Shown here: piece after piece, positions 54,724 through 63,965 of the stretch | Layout: every line of letters starts with the position of its first letter | Position numbering within the stretch: the first letter of the stretch is position 1 | Assembly: GCF_013328345.1 (NCBI RefSeq) | Contig: NZ_JABULX010000010.1 | Location: 56,013-120,012 of the forward strand | Source of the DNA: Marinifaba aquimaris | Lineage (GTDB): Bacteria; Pseudomonadota; Gammaproteobacteria; Enterobacterales; Alteromonadaceae | Direction of reading: 5' to 3' | Length of the DNA: 64,000 bases | Position numbers and translations under genes: made by a program | The notes under the pieces: generated by a model | The model's input: the letters and a program-made list of their open reading frames with translations, nothing else | Databases searched by the model: none | What the model was told of the DNA's origin: nothing

Positions 54724-55680
54724 CTATTCAGTGAGAAATTCAGCGAAAGCCTGAGCGCCTTTTACAAAGGCTTGAGCAATAGGTAATTCACCAAAAGAGT
54801 GTCCTGCTGATGGCACAATATACAACTGACTCGCAGGCCACGCTTGGGATAATGTAAAGGCCTGAGAGACATCACAAACGGCATCATAGCGACCGTGAAT
54901 AATTGTGGCTGGAATATCCGCAATTTTATCCATATTACTCATGATCTGATTAGCTAAAATAAAGCTGTCATTTGCAAAGTAATGCGCTTCAAGTAAAGCC
55001 ATAGGTAAACAAATATGCCTATCTGCAACTTCTTGCTCAGCTTGTGGCGACGGATTTAACTTAGATATTCTTGTTTCCCATAAGCACCAACTGCGCGCGG
55101 CTTGCATCTGCGCCAGCTCATTTTTACTCGTCAACAATTCGAGGTACTGACTCAACAAGTTTTGAGTCGATGAGGGCTGGCCAATGGTTTTAATAAAGTC
55201 TTGGTAAAAGTCAGGAAATAGCCTAGCTGCGCCACCTTCTGGGTGATAAAGCCAGTCATAGTCTTGCTGTCTAGATAAGAAAATGCCTCTTAACAATAGC
55301 GCCTTAACATACTGAGGGTAAGCTTGCGCATAAAGCAGTGCTAAGGTTGTACCCCATGACCCGCCAGTAACCAACCAGCTTTTTATGTTTAAATGCTGAC
55401 GAATCAGCTCGATGTCAGCAATTAAATCGTCAGTGGTATTATCAGTTAGCTGGCAAAAAGGTTGAGATTGACCACAGCCTCGTTGATCAAAAAGTACTAT
55501 GTGATACTTTTCGGGGTCAAACATACGTCTTACAAAAGGAGAGCTAGCTCCACCTGGCCCACCGTGTAAGTAAACGACCGGGATACCATCTGGGTTACCA
55601 CTTTGTTCGAGATAAATTGAATGCCCCCCTGATACCGTTAACCACTCGATATTAAAAGGCTGAATCTCAGGGTAAATCAT
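54724..55680 (-). CDS. pip: Prolyl iminopeptidase
   Basis: Alpha/beta hydrolase of 318 residues that removes N-terminal proline. HGGPGG oxyanion loop (40-45), FDQRGCGQS, nucleophile Ser108 in GGSWGTTLALLYAQ, Asp in HGRYDAVCD and His in SAGHSFGE. Length matches the bacterial family (about 315). Its ATG overlaps the upstream diguanylate cyclase stop by four bases. Confidence 0.95.
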   Translation of the reverse strand: MIYPEIQPFNIEWLTVSGGHSIYLEQSGNPDGIPVVYLHGGPGGASSPFVRRMFDPEKYHIVLFDQRGCGQSQPFCQLTDNTTDDLIADIELIRQHLNIKSWLVTGGSWGTTLALLYAQAYPQYVKALLLRGIFLSRQQDYDWLYHPEGGAARLFPDFYQDFIKTIGQPSSTQNLLSQYLELLTSKNELAQMQAARSWCLWETRISKLNPSPQAEQEVADRHICLPMALLEAHYFANDSFILANQIMSNMDKIADIPATIIHGRYDAVCDVSQAFTLSQAWPASQLYIVPSAGHSFGELPIAQAFVKGAQAFAEFLTE

Positions 55681-56843
55681 CTAATTTTCTCTACATTGGG
55701 GGCGGTTTCAATAGCGAGCTCAGATACTTTAATAACCCGATCTCGCCCTGTTCTTTTAGCTTGATACAAGGCCTGATCAACCTGATCTAAGCTTAGCTTA
55801 ATATCGATGTTTTCAGCTTTGTCGCTCAGTACACCAAAACTGGCCGTCATGTTAATGACTTTCTGCTGAAATACCACTTGATGCGCAGCAATTGCTAAAC
55901 GAATTCGCTCAGCAACATTTGCAGCTTGCAGCTCATCAAGCTCAGGTAAAAAGATAACAAATTCCTCTCCACCATTTCGAACAACAACGTCATTTTCTCG
56001 CGTTTGCTCAACTAAAATGTTGGATAAATCAATCAGAGCCCGATCCCCCGCAGCATGACCAAAAGTGTCATTTAAACGTTTAAAGTGATCAATATCTAAA
56101 ACAATCAACGCCCCATCAAGACTTTTACGAGACAATAATGCCAGTTGAGAACGCGTCGCTTCCTCAAAACCACGACGGTTGAGTAACCCAGTTAAAGGGT
56201 CGCGAATAACGGCTTGTTGCAGTTTTTGCTGCGCTTCTAATAGGTAACTCACTAAGATATTAATGCCCACGCCCATAGAAATTAGAGGCATAAAGAACTG
56301 CCAAAAAGCCCAAGAAAATTGATTAAAGTCGTCTGAGTGATAAGACAAAATAAGCCTGAATAAGTAGGCAACAACAAAGGCAAAAATAAAAAAGGCTAAG
56401 CCTTTATCGGCAAAGTTATTATTTGGCTTGCGGTGCCAAGCTCGATAAGCGGTGAGTAATGGAATTGGCACAAAAAAAACAGCACCAGAGCACAAGACCC
56501 AAAAAGCGTCTATTGGAATAATAAAGTGCAATGCCATGAATGCAGCGCTAAACGTTGCCGTGCCCCACAATAACCATTGATTGATGGCCTTACCTTCTCT
56601 TGAATACACACCTAAGGTTAAAAAGACCATAGCAATCAGAGACGTCATCGCGCCTGAATATTGCAAAGCCATATTTTCAGAGGCACGTAAAAACCAAAAA
56701 AGCATCAAGCCTATAAAGTAATATTTAAAATAGGTAGATGCTTTATCTTTAACGAAGTTTGAATTTAAAAGATGAATGGCACCAGCTAGCAAAAAAAACA
56801 TGCCGGCAATGGCCATAAAACTGCCTAATGTCGAATACGTCAT
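55677..56843 (-). CDS. Membrane diguanylate cyclase
   Basis: A 388-residue protein with an N-terminal set of about seven spans (1-205) of unassigned sensor type, and a C-terminal GGDEF domain (about 215-380) with GGEEF near 289. RxxD (REND) lies five residues before it and FDHFKRLNDTFGH-like segments are intact. Probably active and product-inhibited. It overlaps neighbours by four bases at both ends, in an operon with the peroxidase and the peptidase. Confidence 0.9.
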   Translation of the reverse strand: MTYSTLGSFMAIAGMFFLLAGAIHLLNSNFVKDKASTYFKYYFIGLMLFWFLRASENMALQYSGAMTSLIAMVFLTLGVYSREGKAINQWLLWGTATFSAAFMALHFIIPIDAFWVLCSGAVFFVPIPLLTAYRAWHRKPNNNFADKGLAFFIFAFVVAYLFRLILSYHSDDFNQFSWAFWQFFMPLISMGVGINILVSYLLEAQQKLQQAVIRDPLTGLLNRRGFEEATRSQLALLSRKSLDGALIVLDIDHFKRLNDTFGHAAGDRALIDLSNILVEQTRENDVVVRNGGEEFVIFLPELDELQAANVAERIRLAIAAHQVVFQQKVINMTASFGVLSDKAENIDIKLSLDQVDQALYQAKRTGRDRVIKVSELAIETAPNVEKIR

Positions 56844-57769
56844 AAATACTGTCTTAGAAAGTCAATCGAAGGAGCGAAAAAGGCAGCCCCAGTCTCGGCT
56901 TGAGTATAATCTAATAATTGATCATAGTGCCCTTGTTCATCAACACAAACCATCCTTTCTAACATTTTGTTAAACGCAGTAGGTGTATTTGCACAAGAGA
57001 TAAAAAACAAACCTTGGTGACGCATTGTGCCGTAAGGCATAGATTGCCTTAAAATTTCAATGCTCTTACCTTGTTCATCTTTAATGTTGGCTCGTTTAAT
57101 ATGAGCACAAGGCGGTTTGTCTGCAGATTTATATTCGATGTTCTCGACTTTGGTGCGACCAACAATATCCTCTTGCTGCTTAGTGGGAAGTTCATTCCAC
57201 ATGTGCATGCTATGGCGATACCTCTGGGTATGAATATAACTACCACCAGCAAAAACCTCATCTTGCTCACGAGATACCAAAGCGACAGCGCGGCGGTGTT
57301 CCCCATGTGGATTTTCAGTACCGTCAACAAAGCCCGTTAGATCTCGGCCATCGAGATAGCGAAACCCCTTTACTTGTTCAACTAACATGACCTTATCGGC
57401 AAATAGCTCACAGACATGTGTGCCAACGAGGTGATTAACGTCGGCTCTATCTGAGCGAATGTGAACAAATAAATCGGCGGGGGTATCTGGGACGGGATAT
57501 TTAGCATTTTCAAATTGTGGAAAAGCCATTAATTCCCTTGGTCGAGCATTAGGGAAAAGGTTATCCCAAGCAAGTGCACCGATAGCAATAAAAGCGGAAA
57601 GCTCACTCTCTGAATACTCTTCGCTGAACTCATTAATCATTCCCTGAAAACATGCAAGTTGCTGTTTAACTTCATCCACTTCTTCTGTTTTCAAATTAAA
57701 CATCAAATACAAACTATGTAAATTTGATTCAGCAAGAATGCCTTGTTGGCAACGATGTAAATTAATCAA
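56840..57769 (-). CDS. Dyp-type heme peroxidase (YfeX-like)
   Basis: A 309-residue Dyp peroxidase close in layout to E. coli YfeX (299). RDLTGFVDGTENP holds the GxxDG catalytic Asp. RYRHSMHMWNELP supplies the likely heme-ligand His, and RQSMPYGTM the distal Arg region. FAPSIDFLRQ ends the protein as in YfeX. Cytoplasmic by lack of a Tat signal. The start is TTG. Probable heme-dependent peroxide reduction. Confidence 0.92.
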   Translation of the reverse strand: MINLHRCQQGILAESNLHSLYLMFNLKTEEVDEVKQQLACFQGMINEFSEEYSESELSAFIAIGALAWDNLFPNARPRELMAFPQFENAKYPVPDTPADLFVHIRSDRADVNHLVGTHVCELFADKVMLVEQVKGFRYLDGRDLTGFVDGTENPHGEHRRAVALVSREQDEVFAGGSYIHTQRYRHSMHMWNELPTKQQEDIVGRTKVENIEYKSADKPPCAHIKRANIKDEQGKSIEILRQSMPYGTMRHQGLFFISCANTPTAFNKMLERMVCVDEQGHYDQLLDYTQAETGAAFFAPSIDFLRQYL

Positions 57770-57859
57770 AGATATGATTCTCCGGATGGGCTAACACATT
57801 GTATTCAATACAGTTTGGTAAAAAATATGGATTTATTCCAACTTTTCCCTATATCGATA

Positions 57860-60526
57860 TTATGATTTAGTTTGGTAAGCATCCTCAAGTGCTTGTTTTA
57901 AATAACGATAATGGCTATCGATTAAACTCACTTTTTGATTTTTAGCCACACTTTCTAACTCCGCAGCGTGTTTAGATAGCGCATTAAAACCAAAGCTTCC
58001 CGCACATCCCTTAATGAGATGACAACGGCTAATCAATTCACTCCAGTTTGCATCTTGTTTTGCTTGTTGTAAATTCGCTAAATGTTCAGGAATGTTATTG
58101 ATAAATGTGGTTTTAATTTCCTGATAAGCATCACTTTGAGTTATTTTTTCTGATAATTCACAATGGTCATCCATTTGCGACAGGTAGTTGGCAATTTTCT
58201 TATAAAAGACACTTTGATCGATGGGCTTGGCAATAGTATCGTCGCAACCGCTCGCAAAATACTGGGCTAAATCATCTTTCATCACATTAGCCGTTAGCGC
58301 AATAATTGGAATATCAACACCTGCATCTCGGATCATACTAGTCGCTTCTAACCCGCCCATAACAGGCATTTGCATATCCATCAGCACCAAGTCATATTCG
58401 TTTAATAAGCAAGCTTCAACGGCTAACTCACCGTTTTCAACAATGTCGAGTTCTATATCTTGTTGCCCTAACATCAGCTTGATGAGAGCTTGGTTATCTT
58501 TGTTGTCCTCTGCTAACAAAATGCGCCCGCTACAACTTTTACCCGTCTCCAGTACTGGTAAGTTTTCAGAGATTGAATAAAGCGGTTTAGTGAATAGCCA
58601 ACTGACTTGCTCATTGGGTAAGTTAGTATTTAGCGAAATTGTAAAACAGCTACCTTCACCTGGCTCACTTTGAACCTGAATATCACCATTTAATAAACTT
58701 GCTAGTTTATGTGAAATACAAAGCCCTAACCCCGTACCACCATATAGCCGGGTTGTACTGGAGTCGGCCTGCTCAAATGGTTTAAAAATACGACTAAGCA
58801 CCTGCTCAGACATGCCAATGCCAGTATCGGTGACTTTAAACTCGACTTGGTTATTTAATGAGTCAGCATAAATATCGATTTTCACTAACCCTTGGTGAGT
58901 AAATTTAATCGCGTTAGTACCGATGTTGAGTAAAATTTGTTTTAACCGAGTGTAATCAGAGTTGATAAATTCAGGCAGAGGAAAGTGATAGTTAACTTCA
59001 AAGTGAAGTGCTTTGTGTCTTGCTGACTCTTGTAAAATAGCCTCTATATCACTGACAAAATCAAATGTGTTAACCGGCTCAAGCTCCACCGCTAGTTTTT
59101 CAGCTTCAATTTTAGATAAATCTAAAATGTTATTAATCAAATCAAGTAAGTGGCCACTGTTTCTGAGTACAGTTGCAAGGTGTTCTGTTTCATCTGAAAT
59201 TTGATCATTCGGCGTTGATGCGAGTTGCTTATTAGAAAGAAGCTGTTCAGTAAAGCCAATAATAGCAGTCAGTGGGGTACGAATTTCATGACTCATATTC
59301 GCTAAAAATCGACTTTTCATTTGATTCGCTTTTTCAGCTTCATCGATAGCGGCAATCAAATCAATATTAGTTTGTTTTAAATCCAGCGTTCTTTGTGTCA
59401 CCTTCTCTTCGAGATGCTGTTGATAGTCTTCTAAGCGACCGCGGTAGCTCTTTAGCTGCTCAACCATTAGATTGAAATCTTGATACAAAGATGCCAATTC
59501 GTCCTGGCTCTCAGTTTTTAATTTCACGTCAAAATCACCGCGACCGATACTTTGACTGGCCTGAGCAAGTGTTTGTACTGGTGTTAACAACAACCGGCGT
59601 ACAACGATAAAAATCAAGCTAGGCGTTAAAATAATACTTACTAAAATAAGTAATAACGTCGTAATACTCACCCGCTTTGCCGATTGATATAGCGCAGAAT
59701 GTTCGGTACCTGAAAAGTAAAACAAGCCATCAACTAAAGGGTGAGTGTCGTAAACAAAGACATCAGGCGATAACAGTTCTATTTTTCGCTGATTAGAAAT
59801 ATCGTAAATAGCAGAGGTCGTCAGGTAATCCAAGTCACGTTTAGAAAGCGTCTTATTAATCAGTCCATTACTCGAACTCATCAAAATATTACCCTTGGCG
59901 TCGTAAATAAAATTAATACTCGAAGCAGAAACTTTTTCATCTAAAGTGCTTTGAATAAATTGAGTATTTAATTCAAAAATTAAATACCCCCAAGGTAATC
60001 GTTTCTGCTGTTTAAGGTTGAGCAAGCCTACTTTTTGGATAAAAAAGACTCGGTTTTGTTGTTCAAACTGATAAACATAAACCCCTTGCCCCCCTTTTAT
60101 TTGGGCCAATCCGGGTTGCAAAATATCGAATGAAGATTCAGCAAATAAATCTGAGCTAAAAAAAGCAACATTTTGCCCGGTTAAGTTTAATAACTCGATA
60201 CTTTTGATATCTGGGTAAGCTTGACTGTAGCTGGAAAATACCGCCAGTAACTCACCTAAAACATCTTCATTTTGGTGGTGGGTATATAAAAAACGTTCAA
60301 GAACGGGTGACCAAGACAATAACGAAATGGTATTTGAATACGTTTCAATGTAGTGATTAAGTTTTTGTGATTCGTGCTCAACGTGGTTGCTAACCAGTAC
60401 TCTAGCCTTGTTATCCCCAGATTGTTGAGCAAAATATAAGGCCGATAAACCAAGTAAAATCAGCGGCGCTATCACGAGGGGGATAACGAACTTTAATAAT
60501 TTGTAACTGAGCTTACTTTGTTTCAT
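57860..60526 (-). CDS. Membrane hybrid sensor kinase with HAMP, receiver and HPt
   Basis: An 888-residue kinase: N-terminal span (about 10-30), a dCACHE-like periplasmic domain (about 35-290), a second span (about 295-315), HAMP (about 315-370), HisKA with SHEIRTPLTAI (His near 413), HATPase with GGTGLGLCIS, a receiver with VLMDMQMP (Asp near 717) and HPt with RCHLIKGCAGSFG (His near 834). No adjacent response regulator. It is divergent from a YfiR-like gene, a recurrent pairing in this order of bacteria, and could share its signal. Confidence 0.9.
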   Translation of the reverse strand: MKQSKLSYKLLKFVIPLVIAPLILLGLSALYFAQQSGDNKARVLVSNHVEHESQKLNHYIETYSNTISLLSWSPVLERFLYTHHQNEDVLGELLAVFSSYSQAYPDIKSIELLNLTGQNVAFFSSDLFAESSFDILQPGLAQIKGGQGVYVYQFEQQNRVFFIQKVGLLNLKQQKRLPWGYLIFELNTQFIQSTLDEKVSASSINFIYDAKGNILMSSSNGLINKTLSKRDLDYLTTSAIYDISNQRKIELLSPDVFVYDTHPLVDGLFYFSGTEHSALYQSAKRVSITTLLLILVSIILTPSLIFIVVRRLLLTPVQTLAQASQSIGRGDFDVKLKTESQDELASLYQDFNLMVEQLKSYRGRLEDYQQHLEEKVTQRTLDLKQTNIDLIAAIDEAEKANQMKSRFLANMSHEIRTPLTAIIGFTEQLLSNKQLASTPNDQISDETEHLATVLRNSGHLLDLINNILDLSKIEAEKLAVELEPVNTFDFVSDIEAILQESARHKALHFEVNYHFPLPEFINSDYTRLKQILLNIGTNAIKFTHQGLVKIDIYADSLNNQVEFKVTDTGIGMSEQVLSRIFKPFEQADSSTTRLYGGTGLGLCISHKLASLLNGDIQVQSEPGEGSCFTISLNTNLPNEQVSWLFTKPLYSISENLPVLETGKSCSGRILLAEDNKDNQALIKLMLGQQDIELDIVENGELAVEACLLNEYDLVLMDMQMPVMGGLEATSMIRDAGVDIPIIALTANVMKDDLAQYFASGCDDTIAKPIDQSVFYKKIANYLSQMDDHCELSEKITQSDAYQEIKTTFINNIPEHLANLQQAKQDANWSELISRCHLIKGCAGSFGFNALSKHAAELESVAKNQKVSLIDSHYRYLKQALEDAYQTKS

Positions 60527-60661
60527 TTTTCTTTTATTACCAGTCAGTATTCCATTTTGCCGGTTATTTTTATTGTGATCTTCAATTAATCATACCTAAG
60601 TATAAAAAATAGTTAAGTATCTGATAAGAATAGATGTGCAGACATCCATAATTACTCCATT

Positions 60662-60686
60662 TTTTGCGAGTAAAATTATCGCAAAA
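60662..60686. repeat. Dyad in the kinase-yfiR intergenic region
   Basis: Arms TTTTGCGA and TCGCAAAA pair perfectly over eight bases with a nine-base spacer. Placed about 40-60 bases upstream of the yfiR-like -10, it could be an operator for both divergent genes. Confidence 0.5.
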
Positions 60687-60721
60687 TACGTTATTTGCTG
60701 TTTAGGCAATCGATAAAAAAG

Positions 60722-60730
60722 TGTTATGAT
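60722..60730 (+). promoter_or_regulatory. Extended -10 of the YfiR-like gene promoter
   Basis: TGT then TATGAT, an extended -10 element about 43 bases upstream of the chosen GTG start. No good -35 is seen. Confidence 0.4.
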
Positions 60731-60772
60731 TTGGTTAATTCGTCAAAAGGCGTTACTGGAAAAGGTGTTAGT

Positions 60773-61303
60773 GTGCTAACGATTAGCATAAAGAAGGTTA
60801 AAAGGATTTTTGCAGGCTACCTGATAGCTTGCTGCTTGCTTTTACCTTTTACTAAACTTTCCGCCGCAGAACTCCCCCATGAACTTCAAGCTGTCTTGTT
60901 GTCTAAAATCCTTATTTACGAGAGACAACTAAAAGAGAAGTCTTCCTTAAGTGTATTTGTACTTGACGATGCCAGCATGTTTGATGCGTTTTCAAGGTTA
61001 GCTCAAGCCCAGCAATCAGGTGTTAGCTTTAGCAACGTTGTATTAGGCAATAAAATCCCTGGAAAAGCATTCGACCTAATCTACGTTAACGATAATAAAC
61101 GGATCAAAGAAGCGATCGATTATGCCAATACTCATGGTGTGATCATCGCGACCGGCAAGGCCAATTTTGTACAAAAAGGCATTACTTTAGGTATAGGTGT
61201 AGAAAAAGGAAAACCTCAGTTTTATTTGAATTTAACGACCTCGTTAACCTCAGGTTTGAAGTGGGAACAAAATATCCTACAAGTGGTTAAAACCTTTCAA
61301 TAA
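60773..61303 (+). CDS. YfiR-like (DUF4154) periplasmic regulator
   Basis: A 176-residue protein. After the start come a basic stretch and a hydrophobic signal (cut probably after KLSA), then a DUF4154 domain with AVLLSKILIY, FDLIYVND and GVIIATGKANFVQKGITLGIGVEKGKPQFYLN, the YfiR family C-terminal motif. YfiR of Pseudomonas restrains the cyclase YfiN in the periplasm. The mature part here has no Cys, so disulfide control as in Pseudomonas is absent. I chose the GTG at 60773 (AAGG seven bases upstream) over a frame from a TTG at 60695. Confidence 0.8.
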   Translation: MLTISIKKVKRIFAGYLIACCLLLPFTKLSAAELPHELQAVLLSKILIYERQLKEKSSLSVFVLDDASMFDAFSRLAQAQQSGVSFSNVVLGNKIPGKAFDLIYVNDNKRIKEAIDYANTHGVIIATGKANFVQKGITLGIGVEKGKPQFYLNLTTSLTSGLKWEQNILQVVKTFQ

Positions 61304-61309
61304 GGCTTA

Positions 61310-61339
61310 TTGCACCCAGTGTTGGCTTTAGTCTATACT
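61310..61339 (+). promoter_or_regulatory. Promoter of recG
   Basis: TTGCAC, 18 bases, TATACT, giving a leader of about 28 bases before the ATG. Good match to sigma70. Confidence 0.5.
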
Positions 61340-61373
61340 GCCAAACAACTGTATAAATAATCATAATAAGCGA

Positions 61374-63455
61374 ATGAGCCTCACGCAACTAGCTAACACA
61401 TCTGTCAGTCAACTTTCTGGTGTTGGCCCGAAATTAGCCGAAAAGCTGGCTCACCTTTCTATTCACTCTGTTGAAGATTTACTTTTTCATTTTCCTCTCA
61501 GATATGAAGATAGAACGCGTATTTACCCCATTGCCGATTTACTGCCAGAGTTACATACCAGCGTGCAAGGCACGATAGATAAATGTGATGTCATTTTTGG
61601 CAAACGACGAATGTTGAACTGTCGCATCAGCGATGGTACGGGCTCAATAGAGCTGAAGTTTTTTAACTTCAATGCCAATCAAAAAAACCAGATGACAGTA
61701 GGTCGAGAAATTAGAGCATTTGGAGAAATAAAACGCGGGGCGCGAGGTTGGCAAATTATCCACCCAGATTACAAATTTACTGATAGTAAAAAAAACAGTG
61801 ATTTAGACGAGCATTTAACCCCTGTTTACCCTTCGACAGAGGGCTTTAAACAAACGAGTTGGCGCAAACTAACCGATCAAGCATTGGATAAACTCAGATC
61901 CAATAACTTATCAGAATTACTGCCAAAAGAGCTTGTACCCGAGAATCTAACTTTAGCCGATGCCATTAGAACCTTGCACCGCCCCACTCCAGAAGTTTCA
62001 CTTGCCGATTTAGAAATGGGTGTTCACCCCGCGCAACAAAGGCTGGCATTAGAAGAGCTAGTCGGCCATAACTTGAGTATGTTGGCACTTAGAGCCAAAA
62101 CTCAAAGCCATCAGGCCCATGCGATAGAAATTGCCAATGAGCTGATCGAGCAATTTTTAGCACAGCTACCTTTTTCCCCCACTGCCGCTCAAAAGCGAGT
62201 CGCTGCAGAAATACAAAGTGACATGCAGCTCAATCAACCTATGATGCGCCTTGTCCAAGGTGATGTTGGTTCGGGGAAAACACTTGTCGCGTTACTTGCT
62301 TCGCTTTCTGTTTTAGCTCAAAACAAGCAAGTTGCATTAATGGCACCAACAGAAATTTTAGCTGAGCAGCACGCCGTTAATTTTGCTAATTGGTTAACTC
62401 CGTTAGGTATCAAAGTAGACTGGCTAGCAGGGAAACTCACCGCGAAACAAAAAAGAGAAGCACTTGAGCGAATTGCATCAGGTGAGAGTAAAATGATTGT
62501 CGGTACTCATGCTTTGTTTCAAGAAGGTGTAAATTATGAAAACCTCGCCTTTGTTATTGTCGATGAGCAGCACAGGTTTGGTGTACAACAACGACTAACA
62601 TTAAGAGAAAAAGGTGAAGTGAATGGTCAATACCCTCACCAACTCTTTATGACGGCCACCCCTATTCCTCGAACTTTAGCCATGACGGCTTATGCTGATT
62701 TAATGACATCTGTTATTGATGAATTACCACCTGGGCGAACACCGGTTACCACTGTTGCTTTACCTGACTCACGAAGAGATGAAGTCATTGCAAAAGTCAA
62801 AAAAGCCTGTATTGAAGATAAGCGCCAAGTTTACTGGGTTTGTACCTTAATTGAAGAATCAGAAGCACTGCAGTGCCAAGCAGCAGAAGATACCGCAGTG
62901 CAGCTTAAAGAACTGTTGCCTGATTTATCTATTGGCTTAGTGCACGGCAGAATGAAAGCGGGTGAAAAACAGCAAGTCATGGATGAATTTAAAAGTGCCA
63001 ACATGGATTTATTAGTGGCCACAACAGTGATAGAAGTCGGTGTCGATGTACCCAATGCCAGCTTAATGATCATCGAGAACCCAGAACGCTTGGGCTTATC
63101 TCAATTACATCAGCTTAGAGGTCGTGTCGGTCGAGGAGCAACGGCAAGTCACTGCTTGTTAATGTATCATCAACCTCTTTCTCAAGTGGCACAAACTCGC
63201 CTGAGTGTGATGAGAGAAAGTAATGATGGCTTTTACATTGCTCAGCGCGATCTTGAGATTAGAGGCCCGGGTGAATTACTCGGTACTCGACAAACCGGTG
63301 ATATGAGTTTTCGCGTGGCTGATTTATTAAGAGATGCAGCTTTAATACCGCAAGCAAGAAATTTAGCGCAGCACATTCAAACCCAACATTCAGAACTAGC
63401 ACCTAAACTCATTCAGCGCTGGATAGGCGACAAGTCGGTTTATTCACATGCTTAA
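61374..63455 (+). CDS. recG: ATP-dependent DNA helicase RecG
   Basis: A 693-residue superfamily 2 helicase that reverses stalled forks and moves branched DNA. Wedge/OB domain (about 1-200; SGTVQGT-type SVQGTIDKCDVIFGKRRMLN), Walker A GDVGSGKT near 297, DEQH box (VDEQHRFG, near 397), TATPIPRT and the C-terminal LVATTVIEVGVDVPNA plus QLRGRVGRG. TRG motif region and length (E. coli 693) are normal. Ends in a strong terminator. Confidence 0.97.
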   Translation: MSLTQLANTSVSQLSGVGPKLAEKLAHLSIHSVEDLLFHFPLRYEDRTRIYPIADLLPELHTSVQGTIDKCDVIFGKRRMLNCRISDGTGSIELKFFNFNANQKNQMTVGREIRAFGEIKRGARGWQIIHPDYKFTDSKKNSDLDEHLTPVYPSTEGFKQTSWRKLTDQALDKLRSNNLSELLPKELVPENLTLADAIRTLHRPTPEVSLADLEMGVHPAQQRLALEELVGHNLSMLALRAKTQSHQAHAIEIANELIEQFLAQLPFSPTAAQKRVAAEIQSDMQLNQPMMRLVQGDVGSGKTLVALLASLSVLAQNKQVALMAPTEILAEQHAVNFANWLTPLGIKVDWLAGKLTAKQKREALERIASGESKMIVGTHALFQEGVNYENLAFVIVDEQHRFGVQQRLTLREKGEVNGQYPHQLFMTATPIPRTLAMTAYADLMTSVIDELPPGRTPVTTVALPDSRRDEVIAKVKKACIEDKRQVYWVCTLIEESEALQCQAAEDTAVQLKELLPDLSIGLVHGRMKAGEKQQVMDEFKSANMDLLVATTVIEVGVDVPNASLMIIENPERLGLSQLHQLRGRVGRGATASHCLLMYHQPLSQVAQTRLSVMRESNDGFYIAQRDLEIRGPGELLGTRQTGDMSFRVADLLRDAALIPQARNLAQHIQTQHSELAPKLIQRWIGDKSVYSHA

Positions 63456-63485
63456 ATTGAGTTAAAAGGAACAAAATACAGATAC

Positions 63486-63514
63486 AAAAAAAGCGGCTAA
63501 AAGCCGCTTTTTTT
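63486..63514 (+). terminator. Rho-independent terminator of recG
   Basis: AGCGGCT and AGCCGCT pair over seven bases with a three-base loop, flanked by seven A and followed by seven T. It is symmetric and could act on both strands. An IS3-family left end begins eight bases after it. Confidence 0.92.
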
Positions 63515-63575
63515 CAACAAACTGACCCGTCCTGAATAAGGTTGACACTTTTCCAACTTCAATTTGGAGAAGATA

Positions 63576-63965
63576 ATGAAACCAACAACTAAGCGTACAC
63601 AAAAAGATTATTCACTTGCCTTTAAACTATCTGTCGTTGATAAAGTAGAAAAAGGCGAATGTACTTACAAACAAGCTCAAAACCACTATGGAATACAAGG
63701 GGCTTCAACCGTTTTAACTTGGCTTAGCCGGTATGGTCAACTAGATTGGAGTAAAGGTACACCCAATCATATGAATGAGCTTCCCCTTATGTCTAAACCC
63801 AATGATTTAACACCCGAGCAAAAAATCAAAGCCCTCGAAAAAGAGCTAGAAGATACCAAGATAAAAGCACAATTCTTTGAAACGATAGTCGATGTACTTG
63901 ATAAAGATTTCGGAGTACGTATCACAAAAAAGCAACGCAACGCGTTATTGAAGAAAAAAACATAA
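63576..63965 (+). CDS. IS3-family transposase OrfA
   Basis: A 129-residue DNA-binding subunit: HTH of the transposase_8 type (YSLAFKLSVVDKVEKGECTYKQAQNHYG), SVLTWLSRY-like ASTVLTWLSRYG, and a leucine-zipper type helix (about 90-115; LEKELEDTKIKAQFFETIVDVL). I chose the ATG at 63576, with GGAG six bases upstream, over a TTG at 63564. A -1 frameshift near its 3' end would yield the OrfAB transposase. Confidence 0.9.
   Translation: MKPTTKRTQKDYSLAFKLSVVDKVEKGECTYKQAQNHYGIQGASTVLTWLSRYGQLDWSKGTPNHMNELPLMSKPNDLTPEQKIKALEKELEDTKIKAQFFETIVDVLDKDFGVRITKKQRNALLKKKT
63954..63961 (+). other. Slippery site for -1 programmed frameshifting in the IS
   Basis: Seven A followed by C near the orfA 3' end. 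Frame zero reads AAG-AAA-AAA-ACA-TAA; slipping back one gives AAA-AAC-ATA-ACC and enters the orfB frame. This is the standard IS3 A6-A7 slippery pattern. Confidence 0.75.

Noticed and set aside
60735..60775. Possible riboswitch before the YfiR-like gene
   Set aside because: The leader is short (about 36 bases) and does not match the c-di-GMP-I core by eye.
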